Assembly (NCBI GenBank): GCA_900557175.1
Contig: USSL01000053.1
Span: forward strand, 1 to 9,242
Reading direction: 5' to 3'
DNA length: 9,242 bases
Source of the DNA: an uncultured Eubacteriales bacterium
GTDB lineage: Bacteria > Bacillota > Clostridia > Lachnospirales > Lachnospiraceae
The position numbers were made by a program, and so were the translations under genes. Under the pieces are notes generated by a model that was not told the DNA's origin, ran no database searches, and worked only from the letters and a program-made list of their open reading frames with translations. Shown piece by piece: positions 1 through 6,705 of this stretch (position 1 is the stretch's first letter; the number at the start of each line of letters is the position of its first letter).

Positions 1-120
1 GATACCGAGCACATTGACGCCGAAAATATCCATATTTTTATGAATACCACTGAGCGCGCCGGATGAGGCAAAGGCAACTGTTCCGATAATTTCTATAATA
101 TATTCAATCCACGCTGTCAT
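1..120 (-). CDS. TRIC/UPF0126 family cation channel-like membrane protein (N-terminal 40 residues, cut by window edge)
   Basis: The first 40 residues are visible on the minus strand, starting at the ATG complementary to 118-120; the rest lies beyond base 1. After a short lead (MTAWIEYII) comes the family hallmark: a hydrophobic first helix with GTVAFASSGAL (about residues 13-23), then a short loop and KNMDIFGVNVLGI (about 28-40). This matches the conserved first repeat of the UPF0126/TRIC family, whose bacterial members are trimeric, seven-helix inner-membrane channels; some conduct K+. A GGGGGA ribosome binding site lies about 10 bases upstream, and an earlier ATG runs into a stop at once, so this start is firm. 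The gene begins 27 bases after the metG stop on the same strand with no terminator between them, so co-transcription is likely. Ion selectivity cannot be judged from this fragment. Confidence 0.85.
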   Translation of the reverse strand, partial: MTAWIEYIIEIIGTVAFASSGALSGIHKNMDIFGVNVLGI

Positions 121-147
121 CTGCCGCACATCCCCCGAAAGTAAAGC

Positions 148-2094
148 TTAGCAGATTTGTGCGCCGGCCGGCATCTGCTTTTCAGGTACCATCAGCGATA
201 AATTGCCGTCGGCATCCTCAGCACATAAAAGCATGCCTTCGGACAATACGCCGGCAAGCTTTGCAGGCTTTAAGTTGACAACAACCATGACCTTTTTGCC
301 GACCATCTCCTCCGGTGTATAGTGGCCTTTAATACCGGATACAATCTGTTTTACCTGTGAACCGATTTTCACCTGTGAGCAGAGCAGCTTCTTTGACTTT
401 TTCACTGCCTCACAGGCAATAATCTCACCGACCTGGAACTGGAGTTTTTCAAAATCATCAAACGTAATTTCTGCTTTCGGCTCGATGTCAATGACAGGCT
501 CCTCCTCTTTCGGAGCTGCTGCTGCCTGCATAGCCTCAACCTTTTCAAGCACTTCCTTCACATCAAGACGTGCAAAAAGAATTTCCGGTTTTTCGATAAC
601 CTTCATGCCTGTTTCAAGACGGCCGAATGTATCTAATTTTTCAAAATCTCTTTCTTTTGTATTTAACTGATTTAAAATCTTTTCTGATGTTTCAGGAAGA
701 AAAGCTTCAAGGCAGATTGCCGCAATACGGATACCCTCCATCAGGTTGTAAAGCACTGTTGCAAGTCTGTCCTTCTTCGCCTCGTCCTTTGCAAGTACCC
801 ATGGCTCTGTCTCATCAATGTACTTATTGCAGCGGCGAAGCAGTGTAAACACTTCTGAAATCGCATCAGCCACACGCAGCTTGTCCATCTTTGCAGCCGC
901 ACGCTTCGGCGTTTCAAGCGCCACAGCCTTAAGCTCATCATCCACCGGCTCACAAACGCCCGGATTTGTCACAACACCGCCAAAATACTTGTTATTCATG
1001 GAAATTGTACGGTTGACAAGATTTCCTAAAATATTTGCAAGGTCAGAATTCATACGCTCAACCATTAACTCCCATGTAATCGATCCGTCATTATCAAACG
1101 GCATCTCGTGAAGTACGAAATAACGCACTGCATCCACGCCGAACATATCTACAAGATCATCCGCATAAATGACATTGCCCTTTGACTTACTCATCTTGCC
1201 CTCGCCGACAAGCAGCCACGGATGTCCGAATACCTGCTTCGGCAGCGGAAGGTCAAGCGCCATAAGCATAATCGGCCAGTAAATTGTATGGAAACGGATA
1301 ATGTCTTTACCAATCAAATGTAAGTCTGCAGGCCAGTACTTCTCAAACAGCGCGTCATTATCACCGTCTAAATCGTAGCCAAGGCCTGTGATGTAGTTGC
1401 TTAACGCATCAATCCACACATAAACAACATGCTTCGGATCAAAATCTACAGGAATACCCCATGAAAAGCTTGTTCTTGATACACATAAATCCTGAAGTCC
1501 CGGAAGAAGGAAGTTATTCATCATCTCATTCTTTCTTGATTCCGGCTGGATAAATTCAGGATGCTCATTAATATACTGGATCAGTCTGTCGGCATACTTG
1601 CTTAATTTAAAGAAGTAAGCCTCCTCCTTTGCATTGACAACCTCACGGCCGCAGTCCGGACACTTACCGTCGACAAGCTGGCTTTCTGTAAAGAAAGATT
1701 CACACGGTGTACAATACTTGCCCTCATAGTAACCTTTATAAATATCGCCCTGCTCATAGAGCTTTTTAAAGATTTTCTGAACCTGCTTCTCGTGATACTC
1801 GTCCGTTGTACGGATAAACTTATCGTAGGAAGTGTTCATCAAATCCCATATATTTTTAATTTCTCCGGCAACACCGTCAACAAAATCCTTCGGCGTCACA
1901 CCGGCTTCCTCTGCCTTAATCTCAATTTTCTGTCCATGCTCGTCTGTACCTGTCTGAAAACGGACATCATAGCCCTGCTGGCGTTTAAAACGGGCAATAC
2001 TGTCGGCAAGTACAGCCTCGTAAGTATTGCCAATATGCGGCTTGCCTGATGTATAGGCAATCGCTGTAGTAATATAATACGGTTTCTTAGTCAT
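148..2094 (-). CDS. metG: Methionyl-tRNA synthetase with C-terminal tRNA-binding domain
   Basis: Cytoplasmic class I aminoacyl-tRNA synthetase that charges tRNA-Met with methionine using ATP; essential for initiation and elongation. The 648-residue protein has the Rossmann catalytic domain with the HIGH-type signature HIGN (20-23) and GTDEHG (about 49-54). A connective-peptide zinc knuckle carries four cysteines (128, 131, 145, 148), and KMSKS is at 300-304. The helical anticodon-binding domain follows, with the typical EPWVLAKD segment. An alanine- and glutamate-rich linker leads to an EMAP/Arc1p-like OB-fold tRNA-binding domain (about 543-648), which dimerises many bacterial MetRS. Length is normal for this two-domain type. 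An in-frame extension to 2139 exists, but the start at 2094 is preferred because AAAGAGG lies 8 bases upstream and homologues begin at MTKKPYYITTAIAY. It is first in an apparent operon with the TRIC channel gene. Confidence 0.97.
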   Translation of the reverse strand: MTKKPYYITTAIAYTSGKPHIGNTYEAVLADSIARFKRQQGYDVRFQTGTDEHGQKIEIKAEEAGVTPKDFVDGVAGEIKNIWDLMNTSYDKFIRTTDEYHEKQVQKIFKKLYEQGDIYKGYYEGKYCTPCESFFTESQLVDGKCPDCGREVVNAKEEAYFFKLSKYADRLIQYINEHPEFIQPESRKNEMMNNFLLPGLQDLCVSRTSFSWGIPVDFDPKHVVYVWIDALSNYITGLGYDLDGDNDALFEKYWPADLHLIGKDIIRFHTIYWPIMLMALDLPLPKQVFGHPWLLVGEGKMSKSKGNVIYADDLVDMFGVDAVRYFVLHEMPFDNDGSITWELMVERMNSDLANILGNLVNRTISMNNKYFGGVVTNPGVCEPVDDELKAVALETPKRAAAKMDKLRVADAISEVFTLLRRCNKYIDETEPWVLAKDEAKKDRLATVLYNLMEGIRIAAICLEAFLPETSEKILNQLNTKERDFEKLDTFGRLETGMKVIEKPEILFARLDVKEVLEKVEAMQAAAAPKEEEPVIDIEPKAEITFDDFEKLQFQVGEIIACEAVKKSKKLLCSQVKIGSQVKQIVSGIKGHYTPEEMVGKKVMVVVNLKPAKLAGVLSEGMLLCAEDADGNLSLMVPEKQMPAGAQIC

Positions 2095-2171
2095 TATATA
2101 TGCCTCTTTCTTATTTATTATTTGTTTATTTGATGACACGGATTACCCCGTGCGCTGACTGCACTATTTTC

Positions 2172-2200
2172 ATTATAATATATCACTTCCCGGATGGCAA
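2172..2200 (-). promoter_or_regulatory. Sigma-A promoter of metG
   Basis: Read on the minus strand, TTGCCA (complement of 2195-2200) is followed after exactly 17 bases by a perfect TATAAT (complement of 2172-2177). Transcription would start near 2165, giving a leader of about 70 nt before the metG ATG. That leader can form only short hairpins, for example CACGG/CCGTG at 2137-2152. It is too short for a T-box or SAM riboswitch and shows no T-box motif, so metG seems to be transcribed without the leader control seen for some Bacillota synthetase genes. Confidence 0.8.
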
Positions 2201-2237
2201 TGGCGATTTACAATTCTTTTTTTCTTGCCGGTGTCTA

Positions 2238-2266
2238 TTGATATTATCTATATATTGTGGTATGAT
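2238..2266 (+). promoter_or_regulatory. Sigma-A promoter of nrdJ
   Basis: TTGATA (2238-2243), a 17-base spacer and TATGAT (2261-2266) form a near-consensus sigma-A promoter. The start point would be near 2273, giving a leader of about 92 nt. It is divergent from the metG promoter, with 37 bp between the two -35 hexamers. The spacer contains an NrdR-box-like element, so bound repressor would block RNA polymerase directly. Confidence 0.8.
2245..2260 (+). promoter_or_regulatory. NrdR box 1 (candidate operator within the nrdJ promoter spacer)
   Basis: The 10-base core CTATATATTG (2248-2257) fits every position of the recalled NrdR core CwAtATaTwG, and TGG on the right partly matches the TGT flank. 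NrdR is an ATP/dATP-sensing zinc-ribbon/ATP-cone repressor of bacterial ribonucleotide reductase genes and usually binds paired boxes. This copy sits between the -35 and -10 hexamers of the nrdJ promoter. The gene it precedes is a ribonucleotide reductase, which greatly strengthens the match. The nrdR gene itself is not in the window. Confidence 0.75.
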
Positions 2267-2286
2267 TCTAAGCGTAGCAATTTTCG

Positions 2287-2302
2287 CAACTATATATAGT
2301 CA
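2287..2302 (+). promoter_or_regulatory. NrdR box 2 (candidate downstream operator of nrdJ)
   Basis: The core CTATATATAG (2290-2299) is a perfect 10-bp palindrome and again fits the NrdR core at every position; the flanks CAA and TCA are weak. Its start is 42 bp from the start of box 1, about four helical turns, so both boxes lie on the same face of the DNA. It lies just downstream of the predicted start point. Tandem boxes in helical phase are the usual NrdR arrangement. Confidence 0.75.
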
Positions 2303-2319
2303 TTAAAAATAAACAGCGT

Positions 2320-2342
2320 CGGCGCGGCAAAGCCGTCTGCCG
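2320..2342 (+). other. Nested GC-rich stem-loop in the nrdJ leader
   Basis: Two CGGC arms (2320-2323 and 2325-2328) face two GCCG arms (2332-2335 and 2339-2342) around an AAA loop, with a one-base by three-base internal loop. The structure ends 8 bases before the AAGGAG ribosome binding site (2351-2356). It could tune translation or stabilise the 5' end. It has no T-tract, so it is not a terminator. Confidence 0.45.
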
Positions 2343-2364
2343 GCCAAAGTAAGGAGAACACACT

Positions 2365-4647
2365 ATGGAATTAACACAAAAGGATTGGCTTGGCGCCGAC
2401 AATCAGCTCGGCATTGACATCTGGCAGAACAAATACTGCTATAAAAATGAAAACTTCGAGCATTGGCTTGACCGCATCTGCGGCGGCGATAAAGACGTCA
2501 TTGAGCTTGTCAAAGCTAAAAAGTTTTTATTCGGCGGAAGAATACTCTCAAACAGAGGACTGCAGCATGACGGCAAAAAGGTCAGCCTGTCAAACTGCTA
2601 TGTAATTACACCGCCGGAGGATGAAATCGAAAGTATTTTTGAATGTGCCACAAAGCTTGCACGCACATACAGTTACGGCGGCGGCTGCGGCGTTGATATT
2701 TCAAAATTAAGTCCGAGAGGCGCCCGAATCAACAATGCTGCAAAGCAGACAAGCGGCTCTGTTTCCTTTATGGAATTATATTCTCTTGTCACAGAGCTGA
2801 TCGGACAGAACGGCCGCCGCGGTGCCCTGATGATTTCCATTGACTGCTCACACCCGGATGTCGAAGAATTTATCCAGCTTAAAACTGACCTCAATAAAGT
2901 GACAAAAGCCAATATTTCTATCCGCATTGACAGCGAATTTATGACCGCGGTTAAAGAAAACAAAGATTATCTGCTGCATTTTAAGAGAAAGGAAACCGGC
3001 GAAGAAATTAAACGCCTTGTCAATGCCCGCGAGCTTTTCCGCCGCATTGCCGAGACAAACTGGGACTTTGCAGAACCGGGGGCACTTTTTTGGGATCGTA
3101 TTAAATCGTGGAATCTTCTCTCAAACACAGAAGAATTTTCCTATGCCGGCGTCAACCCGTGCGCCGAGGAACCGCTGCCTGCCGGCGGAAGCTGTCTTCT
3201 TGGCAGCATCAACCTGTCCGAATTTGTATTAAATCCATTTACAGACAATGCGTCCTTTGATTTTGCAGAATTTAAAAACTGTGTCAAAACCTGTGTCGGC
3301 GCCTTAAATGATGTCCTTGACGAAGGGCTTCCGCTGCATCCGCTGCCTGAACAGCGCGAAAGTGTTGCCGCATGGCGTCAGATCGGCCTCGGTATTATGG
3401 GACTTGCCGATATGCTCTTAAAGCTCGGTTTAACTTACGGCGAAGCTGATGCCGTTGAATTGTGCGGCCGCATCGGTTTTGCAATGGCAGATTCAGCCAT
3501 CGCCGCATCGGCTCTGCTTGCCAAAGAAGCCGGTCCTTACCCAAAATGCAATATTGATGAAATCATGTCCACACCGTTTTTTGCAGCCAACACCTCCGAG
3601 GGCACAGCCGCCCTTGTGAAAAAGTACGGCTTAAGAAATTCACAGCTTCTGACAATCGCACCAACGGGAACGCTTTCCACAATGCTCGGCATTTCCGGCG
3701 GCATTGAGCCAATTTACGCCAACTTCTACGAGCGCAAAACAGAATCGCTTCACGGCACAGACGTTTATTACAAAGTCTATACGCCGATTGTCAAACAATA
3801 TATGCATGACTTCAACATAAGCGATGACGCCTATCTGCCGTCTTATTTTGTGACAGCAATGACTCTGGACTACCGTCAGCGCATCAACATGCAGGCGGCA
3901 TGGCAGGAGCATATTGATGCTTCCATCAGCTCCACCGTCAACGTGCCGAACTCCTTCACGGTTGAAGAAACAGAAAGCCTTTATATGTACGCCTATGACA
4001 GCGGCTTAAAGGGCGTCACCATCTACCGTGACGGCTGCAAGCGCACTGGCATTTTATCATCTGATACAACAAAATCAGTCACGGCAGGCGATGGTCTTGC
4101 CCGCGGTGAAATTATCCTTGTCACTGATGATGTCATCGGCAAAAAACGCAAACTAATTACAGGCTGCGGCAGCCTCCACTGCATTGCCCTCTTTGATCCG
4201 AATACGGGCGCGCTTTTGGAAACCTACTTAAGCAAAGGCTCCACCGGCGGCTGCAATAACTTTATGATCGGACTTTCACGAATGATTTCCATCAGCGCCC
4301 GCGGCGGTATTGATATTTATACAATCATTGACCAGTTAAACTCCACCGGCTCATGTCCGTCCTACACCGTACGCCGCGCGACAAAACAGGATACAAGCAA
4401 AGGCTCCTGCTGTCCGATGGCTGTCGGCAATGCACTGCTTGATATGTACAAAGAAGTGCAGGCCGAAATTGCCGCTAAGGCTGAAGCACCTGCGCCGGAA
4501 GCAGCGCCGCCTAAAAAAGCGCCAAAACCAAAGGCTGTCAAAAATATTAATAAGGAGAGTATTTTATGCCCGCAGTGCGGCGAACCGCTCGTTTTTGAGG
4601 GCGGCTGCAATCTCTGCAAAAGCTGCGGCTGGAGCAAATGTTTTTAA
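2365..4647 (+). CDS. nrdJ: Class II (adenosylcobalamin-dependent) ribonucleoside-diphosphate reductase
   Basis: Reduces ribonucleotides to deoxyribonucleotides using adenosylcobalamin to make a catalytic thiyl radical; works with or without oxygen and supplies dNTPs for DNA synthesis. In the 760 residues, SNCYV places one redox cysteine at 78. NPCAEEP (264-270) gives the radical cysteine 266 with Asn264 and Glu268, and Cys277 in GSCLLGSINLS is the second redox cysteine, with the 11-residue spacing seen in Thermotoga-type NrdJ. APTGTLS (432-438) is the substrate-phosphate loop. A TSCPD-type domain (about 578-672, with STGSCPSY) follows, then an Ala/Pro/Lys-rich linker (about 698-728) and a tail with six cysteines (735, 738, 748, 751, 754, 759), probably for zinc binding and disulfide relay. 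No N-terminal ATP-cone is seen. The start is set by AAGGAG 8 bases upstream. The promoter carries paired NrdR boxes. No partner subunit is needed or seen nearby. Confidence 0.95.
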   Translation: MELTQKDWLGADNQLGIDIWQNKYCYKNENFEHWLDRICGGDKDVIELVKAKKFLFGGRILSNRGLQHDGKKVSLSNCYVITPPEDEIESIFECATKLARTYSYGGGCGVDISKLSPRGARINNAAKQTSGSVSFMELYSLVTELIGQNGRRGALMISIDCSHPDVEEFIQLKTDLNKVTKANISIRIDSEFMTAVKENKDYLLHFKRKETGEEIKRLVNARELFRRIAETNWDFAEPGALFWDRIKSWNLLSNTEEFSYAGVNPCAEEPLPAGGSCLLGSINLSEFVLNPFTDNASFDFAEFKNCVKTCVGALNDVLDEGLPLHPLPEQRESVAAWRQIGLGIMGLADMLLKLGLTYGEADAVELCGRIGFAMADSAIAASALLAKEAGPYPKCNIDEIMSTPFFAANTSEGTAALVKKYGLRNSQLLTIAPTGTLSTMLGISGGIEPIYANFYERKTESLHGTDVYYKVYTPIVKQYMHDFNISDDAYLPSYFVTAMTLDYRQRINMQAAWQEHIDASISSTVNVPNSFTVEETESLYMYAYDSGLKGVTIYRDGCKRTGILSSDTTKSVTAGDGLARGEIILVTDDVIGKKRKLITGCGSLHCIALFDPNTGALLETYLSKGSTGGCNNFMIGLSRMISISARGGIDIYTIIDQLNSTGSCPSYTVRRATKQDTSKGSCCPMAVGNALLDMYKEVQAEIAAKAEAPAPEAAPPKKAPKPKAVKNINKESILCPQCGEPLVFEGGCNLCKSCGWSKCF

Positions 4648-4695
4648 TGCATGAATCTTTTCTGTGCGGGAAAACTATAAATAATCTCATTGTAT

Positions 4696-4718
4696 GCGGC
4701 GCACCCTTTGTGCGCCGC
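4696..4718 (+). terminator. GC-rich hairpin after nrdJ, possible terminator
   Basis: A perfect 9-bp stem (GCGGCGCAC / GTGCGCCGC) closes a CCTTT loop, 48 bases after the nrdJ stop. The stem is very stable, but only TGTT follows and there is no U-run, so termination may be partial or need a factor. No convincing promoter lies between this hairpin and the next gene, so that gene may depend on read-through from nrdJ or on an unrecognised promoter. Confidence 0.5.
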
Positions 4719-4761
4719 TGTTCAAATACAGAATGATATCAAATTTTAAGGAGAAGTGCTT

Positions 4762-6555
4762 ATGAATCCTATCAAAACAAAGCGCAAACATACGCGCAGG
4801 CGACGCGCGGCAGCTGCCGGCTGTATTTTTCTGACTGTCTTCACAATGCTTTCCGGCTGTGCAAGACCCGCAGATACAGAAGCCAATGCTTCGCCGCTGA
4901 CACCGGTTACCGATAAAATTTTTAAAGACGCTGTCACCGCTGACGCCCTCTCCGCCCATTTTCTTTTAAAAAATCCGGCGGACTACGGCATTACTGATAT
5001 CGAATCGACCTTCGGCCGTATCAGCCTTGAAGATATGAAGACGTCTGTTACAGAAGCGCAGGACATCCTTAAAACGCTTGAAGCTATTGACGACAGTACA
5101 CTTTCCGAGGATGAACAGCTGACAAAGGAAATCCTTATAGATTCCTTTGAAGATTCAGTCATCCTGAATCAGTACCCGCTGCTTCAGGAGCCCGTCAATC
5201 CTTTATCCGGCCAGCAGGCAATGCTTCCAATTCTCACAAATGAATATACATTCTACACCGAAGCAGACGTAGACACTTACCTGAAGCTTCTTGAAGATAC
5301 AAAACCATTTTTCGAGAGTATTTTGGATTTTGAAAAAGCAAAGGCGGATGCCGGCACATTTATGACTGAAGAAATTCTTGACACCGTCCTTGACCAGTGT
5401 AAAAGCTTTTCAGGAAACGTTGATGAAAACCTTATGGTGACAACCTTCCCGGATAAGCTTGACGCAGAGCTTCCGGATTTAGACGAAAAGACACGCAATG
5501 ACTATATCCAAAAAAATAAAACAGCCGTCGAAAAATATGTGATTACTGCCTATGACTATCTTTATGACGGACTTGAAGCACTGCGCGGCAAATGCAGCAA
5601 AGGCGGTGCTTTAGCCGATTACAAAAACGGCAAAGAATATTACGCTGCACTTATAAAGGCACAAACAGGCACCAATATGACGCCGGAGGCGATGGCTTCC
5701 CTGCTTGAAGAAAAAATGCAGGAGGCAATCACACAATTTTCCTTCTCTGCAATGGCGGATCCCCGCGTCATGGAGGCATATCAAAATAATGACCTTAAAG
5801 GAAAAACAGACGAGCCTAAGCCGCTTCTTGATGAGCTGTCATCACTGATCACCGAGGATTTCCCGGAAGCTGCAGATGTTTCCTTTGAAGTTAAATATGT
5901 GGACGAAGCACTCAGAGACTATCTTTCACCGGCATTTTATCTTATTCCGCCGCTGGACGCCTACACCGATAACACGATTTATATTAATTCAGCGCCGGAA
6001 GATGCCAAAGATATTGATAATATTTTCACAACTTTAGCCCATGAAGGCTATCCGGGACATCTGTATCAGCAGACTTATTTTCTGAATACAAAGCCGGATA
6101 AAGTACGCACTGTATTAAATTATGACGGCTACACCGAGGGCTGGGCAACCTATGTTGAAATGCTCTCCTACGACTGGGCATATGAAAATCAGAATATGGC
6201 TGATTTTATGCGGGCAAACCAGCAGCTTTCACTTTATCTTTCGGCCCGCGCCGATATCGGTATCCACGGTGAAGGCTGGAGCAGGGATGATTTTCAGACA
6301 TACCTGAAAAATAACGGTTTCAACGATTCTCCTGAGCTTGTCGATACGTTGTATAATATTATTCTCCAGTCGCCGGGCAACTATCTTTCCTACGCTGTCG
6401 GCGGCATTATGTTTGACGAGCTGCGCAGCAAAGCCGAAGACACACTGGATGACAAGTTTGACTTAAAAGAATTTCACAAGTTTATTCTTGATATCGGGCC
6501 TGCCCCGTTTGACATTATTGAAGAAAAGATGGACATATGGATGGAAAACCTATAA
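4762..6555 (+). CDS. DUF885 family putative zinc-metallopeptidase, lipoprotein
   Basis: A 597-residue exported protein. The N-terminus is highly basic (residues 5-15, Lys/Arg-rich), followed by a hydrophobic stretch (16-30) and the lipobox LSGC with Cys33 as the lipidation site, so it should be anchored on the outer face of the membrane. The body matches the DUF885 family: HEGYPGH at 427-433 provides an HExxxGH-like zinc site, and EGWATYVE at 459-466 supplies the further conserved glutamates. The fold is thought to be gluzincin-like, and the reaction is probably hydrolysis of peptides or related amide bonds, but substrates are not established for such lipoproteins. Length is typical. The start at 4762 is chosen because AAGGAG lies 8 bases upstream; a GTG two codons earlier is in frame but too close to that site. 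Neighbours give no clear functional link. Confidence 0.85.
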   Translation: MNPIKTKRKHTRRRRAAAAGCIFLTVFTMLSGCARPADTEANASPLTPVTDKIFKDAVTADALSAHFLLKNPADYGITDIESTFGRISLEDMKTSVTEAQDILKTLEAIDDSTLSEDEQLTKEILIDSFEDSVILNQYPLLQEPVNPLSGQQAMLPILTNEYTFYTEADVDTYLKLLEDTKPFFESILDFEKAKADAGTFMTEEILDTVLDQCKSFSGNVDENLMVTTFPDKLDAELPDLDEKTRNDYIQKNKTAVEKYVITAYDYLYDGLEALRGKCSKGGALADYKNGKEYYAALIKAQTGTNMTPEAMASLLEEKMQEAITQFSFSAMADPRVMEAYQNNDLKGKTDEPKPLLDELSSLITEDFPEAADVSFEVKYVDEALRDYLSPAFYLIPPLDAYTDNTIYINSAPEDAKDIDNIFTTLAHEGYPGHLYQQTYFLNTKPDKVRTVLNYDGYTEGWATYVEMLSYDWAYENQNMADFMRANQQLSLYLSARADIGIHGEGWSRDDFQTYLKNNGFNDSPELVDTLYNIILQSPGNYLSYAVGGIMFDELRSKAEDTLDDKFDLKEFHKFILDIGPAPFDIIEEKMDIWMENL

Positions 6556-6571
6556 ATCTTCTGTGAATTTT

Positions 6572-6589
6572 TTGTCAACTTCTTGACAT
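6572..6589 (+). promoter_or_regulatory. Rex-like palindromic operator overlapping the pckA -35
   Basis: TTGTCAACTTCTTGACAT contains a perfect 6-bp inverted repeat, TGTCAA-N4-TTGACA. It resembles the Clostridia-type Rex site TTGTTAA-N4-TTAACAA, with one symmetric change in each half and one extra mismatch at the right end. The right half is itself the pckA -35 hexamer, so a bound repressor would exclude RNA polymerase. Rex senses the NADH/NAD+ ratio and controls fermentation genes. The position is strong evidence for an operator; the assignment to Rex is an inference. Confidence 0.5.
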
Positions 6590-6611
6590 TTCAGATAATC
6601 TATTTTACTAT
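6583..6611 (+). promoter_or_regulatory. Sigma-A promoter of pckA
   Basis: A consensus TTGACA (6583-6588), a 17-base spacer and TACTAT (6606-6611) lie 27 bases after the stop of the preceding gene. Transcription would start near 6618, leaving a leader of about 88 nt. The perfect -35 suggests strong expression, in keeping with the pckA codon usage. Confidence 0.85.
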
Positions 6612-6618
6612 TAACGTA

Positions 6619-6641
6619 TTGGAAATTTTTTGGATTTCCAA
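6619..6641 (+). other. Stem-loop at the 5' end of the pckA leader
   Basis: TTGGAAAT (6619-6626) pairs perfectly with ATTTCCAA (6634-6641) around a seven-base loop. It starts within a base or two of the predicted transcription start, so it could cap and stabilise the mRNA. As DNA it is also a long inverted repeat directly after the -10 and could be a second operator. Confidence 0.55.
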
Positions 6642-6647
6642 GCAAGA

Positions 6648-6669
6648 GCGGTCAATGAAACAAGGCCGC
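6648..6669 (+). other. Second stem-loop in the pckA leader
   Basis: GCGGTC (6648-6653) pairs with GGCCGC (6664-6669), including one G-U pair, around a ten-base A-rich loop (AATGAAACAA). It lies between the first leader hairpin and the ribosome binding site GGGAGG (6693-6698). No known riboswitch consensus was recognised. Confidence 0.4.
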
Positions 6670-6705
6670 ACCTACATAAAGTAAATTCTACAGGGAGGAA
6701 GTATT

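Noticed and set aside
2095..2139. N-terminal extension of MetG by 15 residues
   Set aside because: The extra residues are low-complexity leader sequence, the good ribosome binding site serves 2094, and homologues begin at MTKKPYY.
2095..2170. T-box or SAM riboswitch in the metG leader
   Set aside because: The predicted leader is only about 70 nt, with short hairpins, no T-box core motif and no terminator hairpin followed by a U-run.
2273..2364. Cobalamin riboswitch upstream of the B12-dependent nrdJ
   Set aside because: The leader is about 92 nt, much shorter than a cobalamin riboswitch, and I see no B12-box sequence; the NrdR boxes explain the region better.
3640..3912. Antisense open frame within nrdJ
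   Set aside because: It is a shadow of a strongly conserved coding region, with no recognisable protein features.
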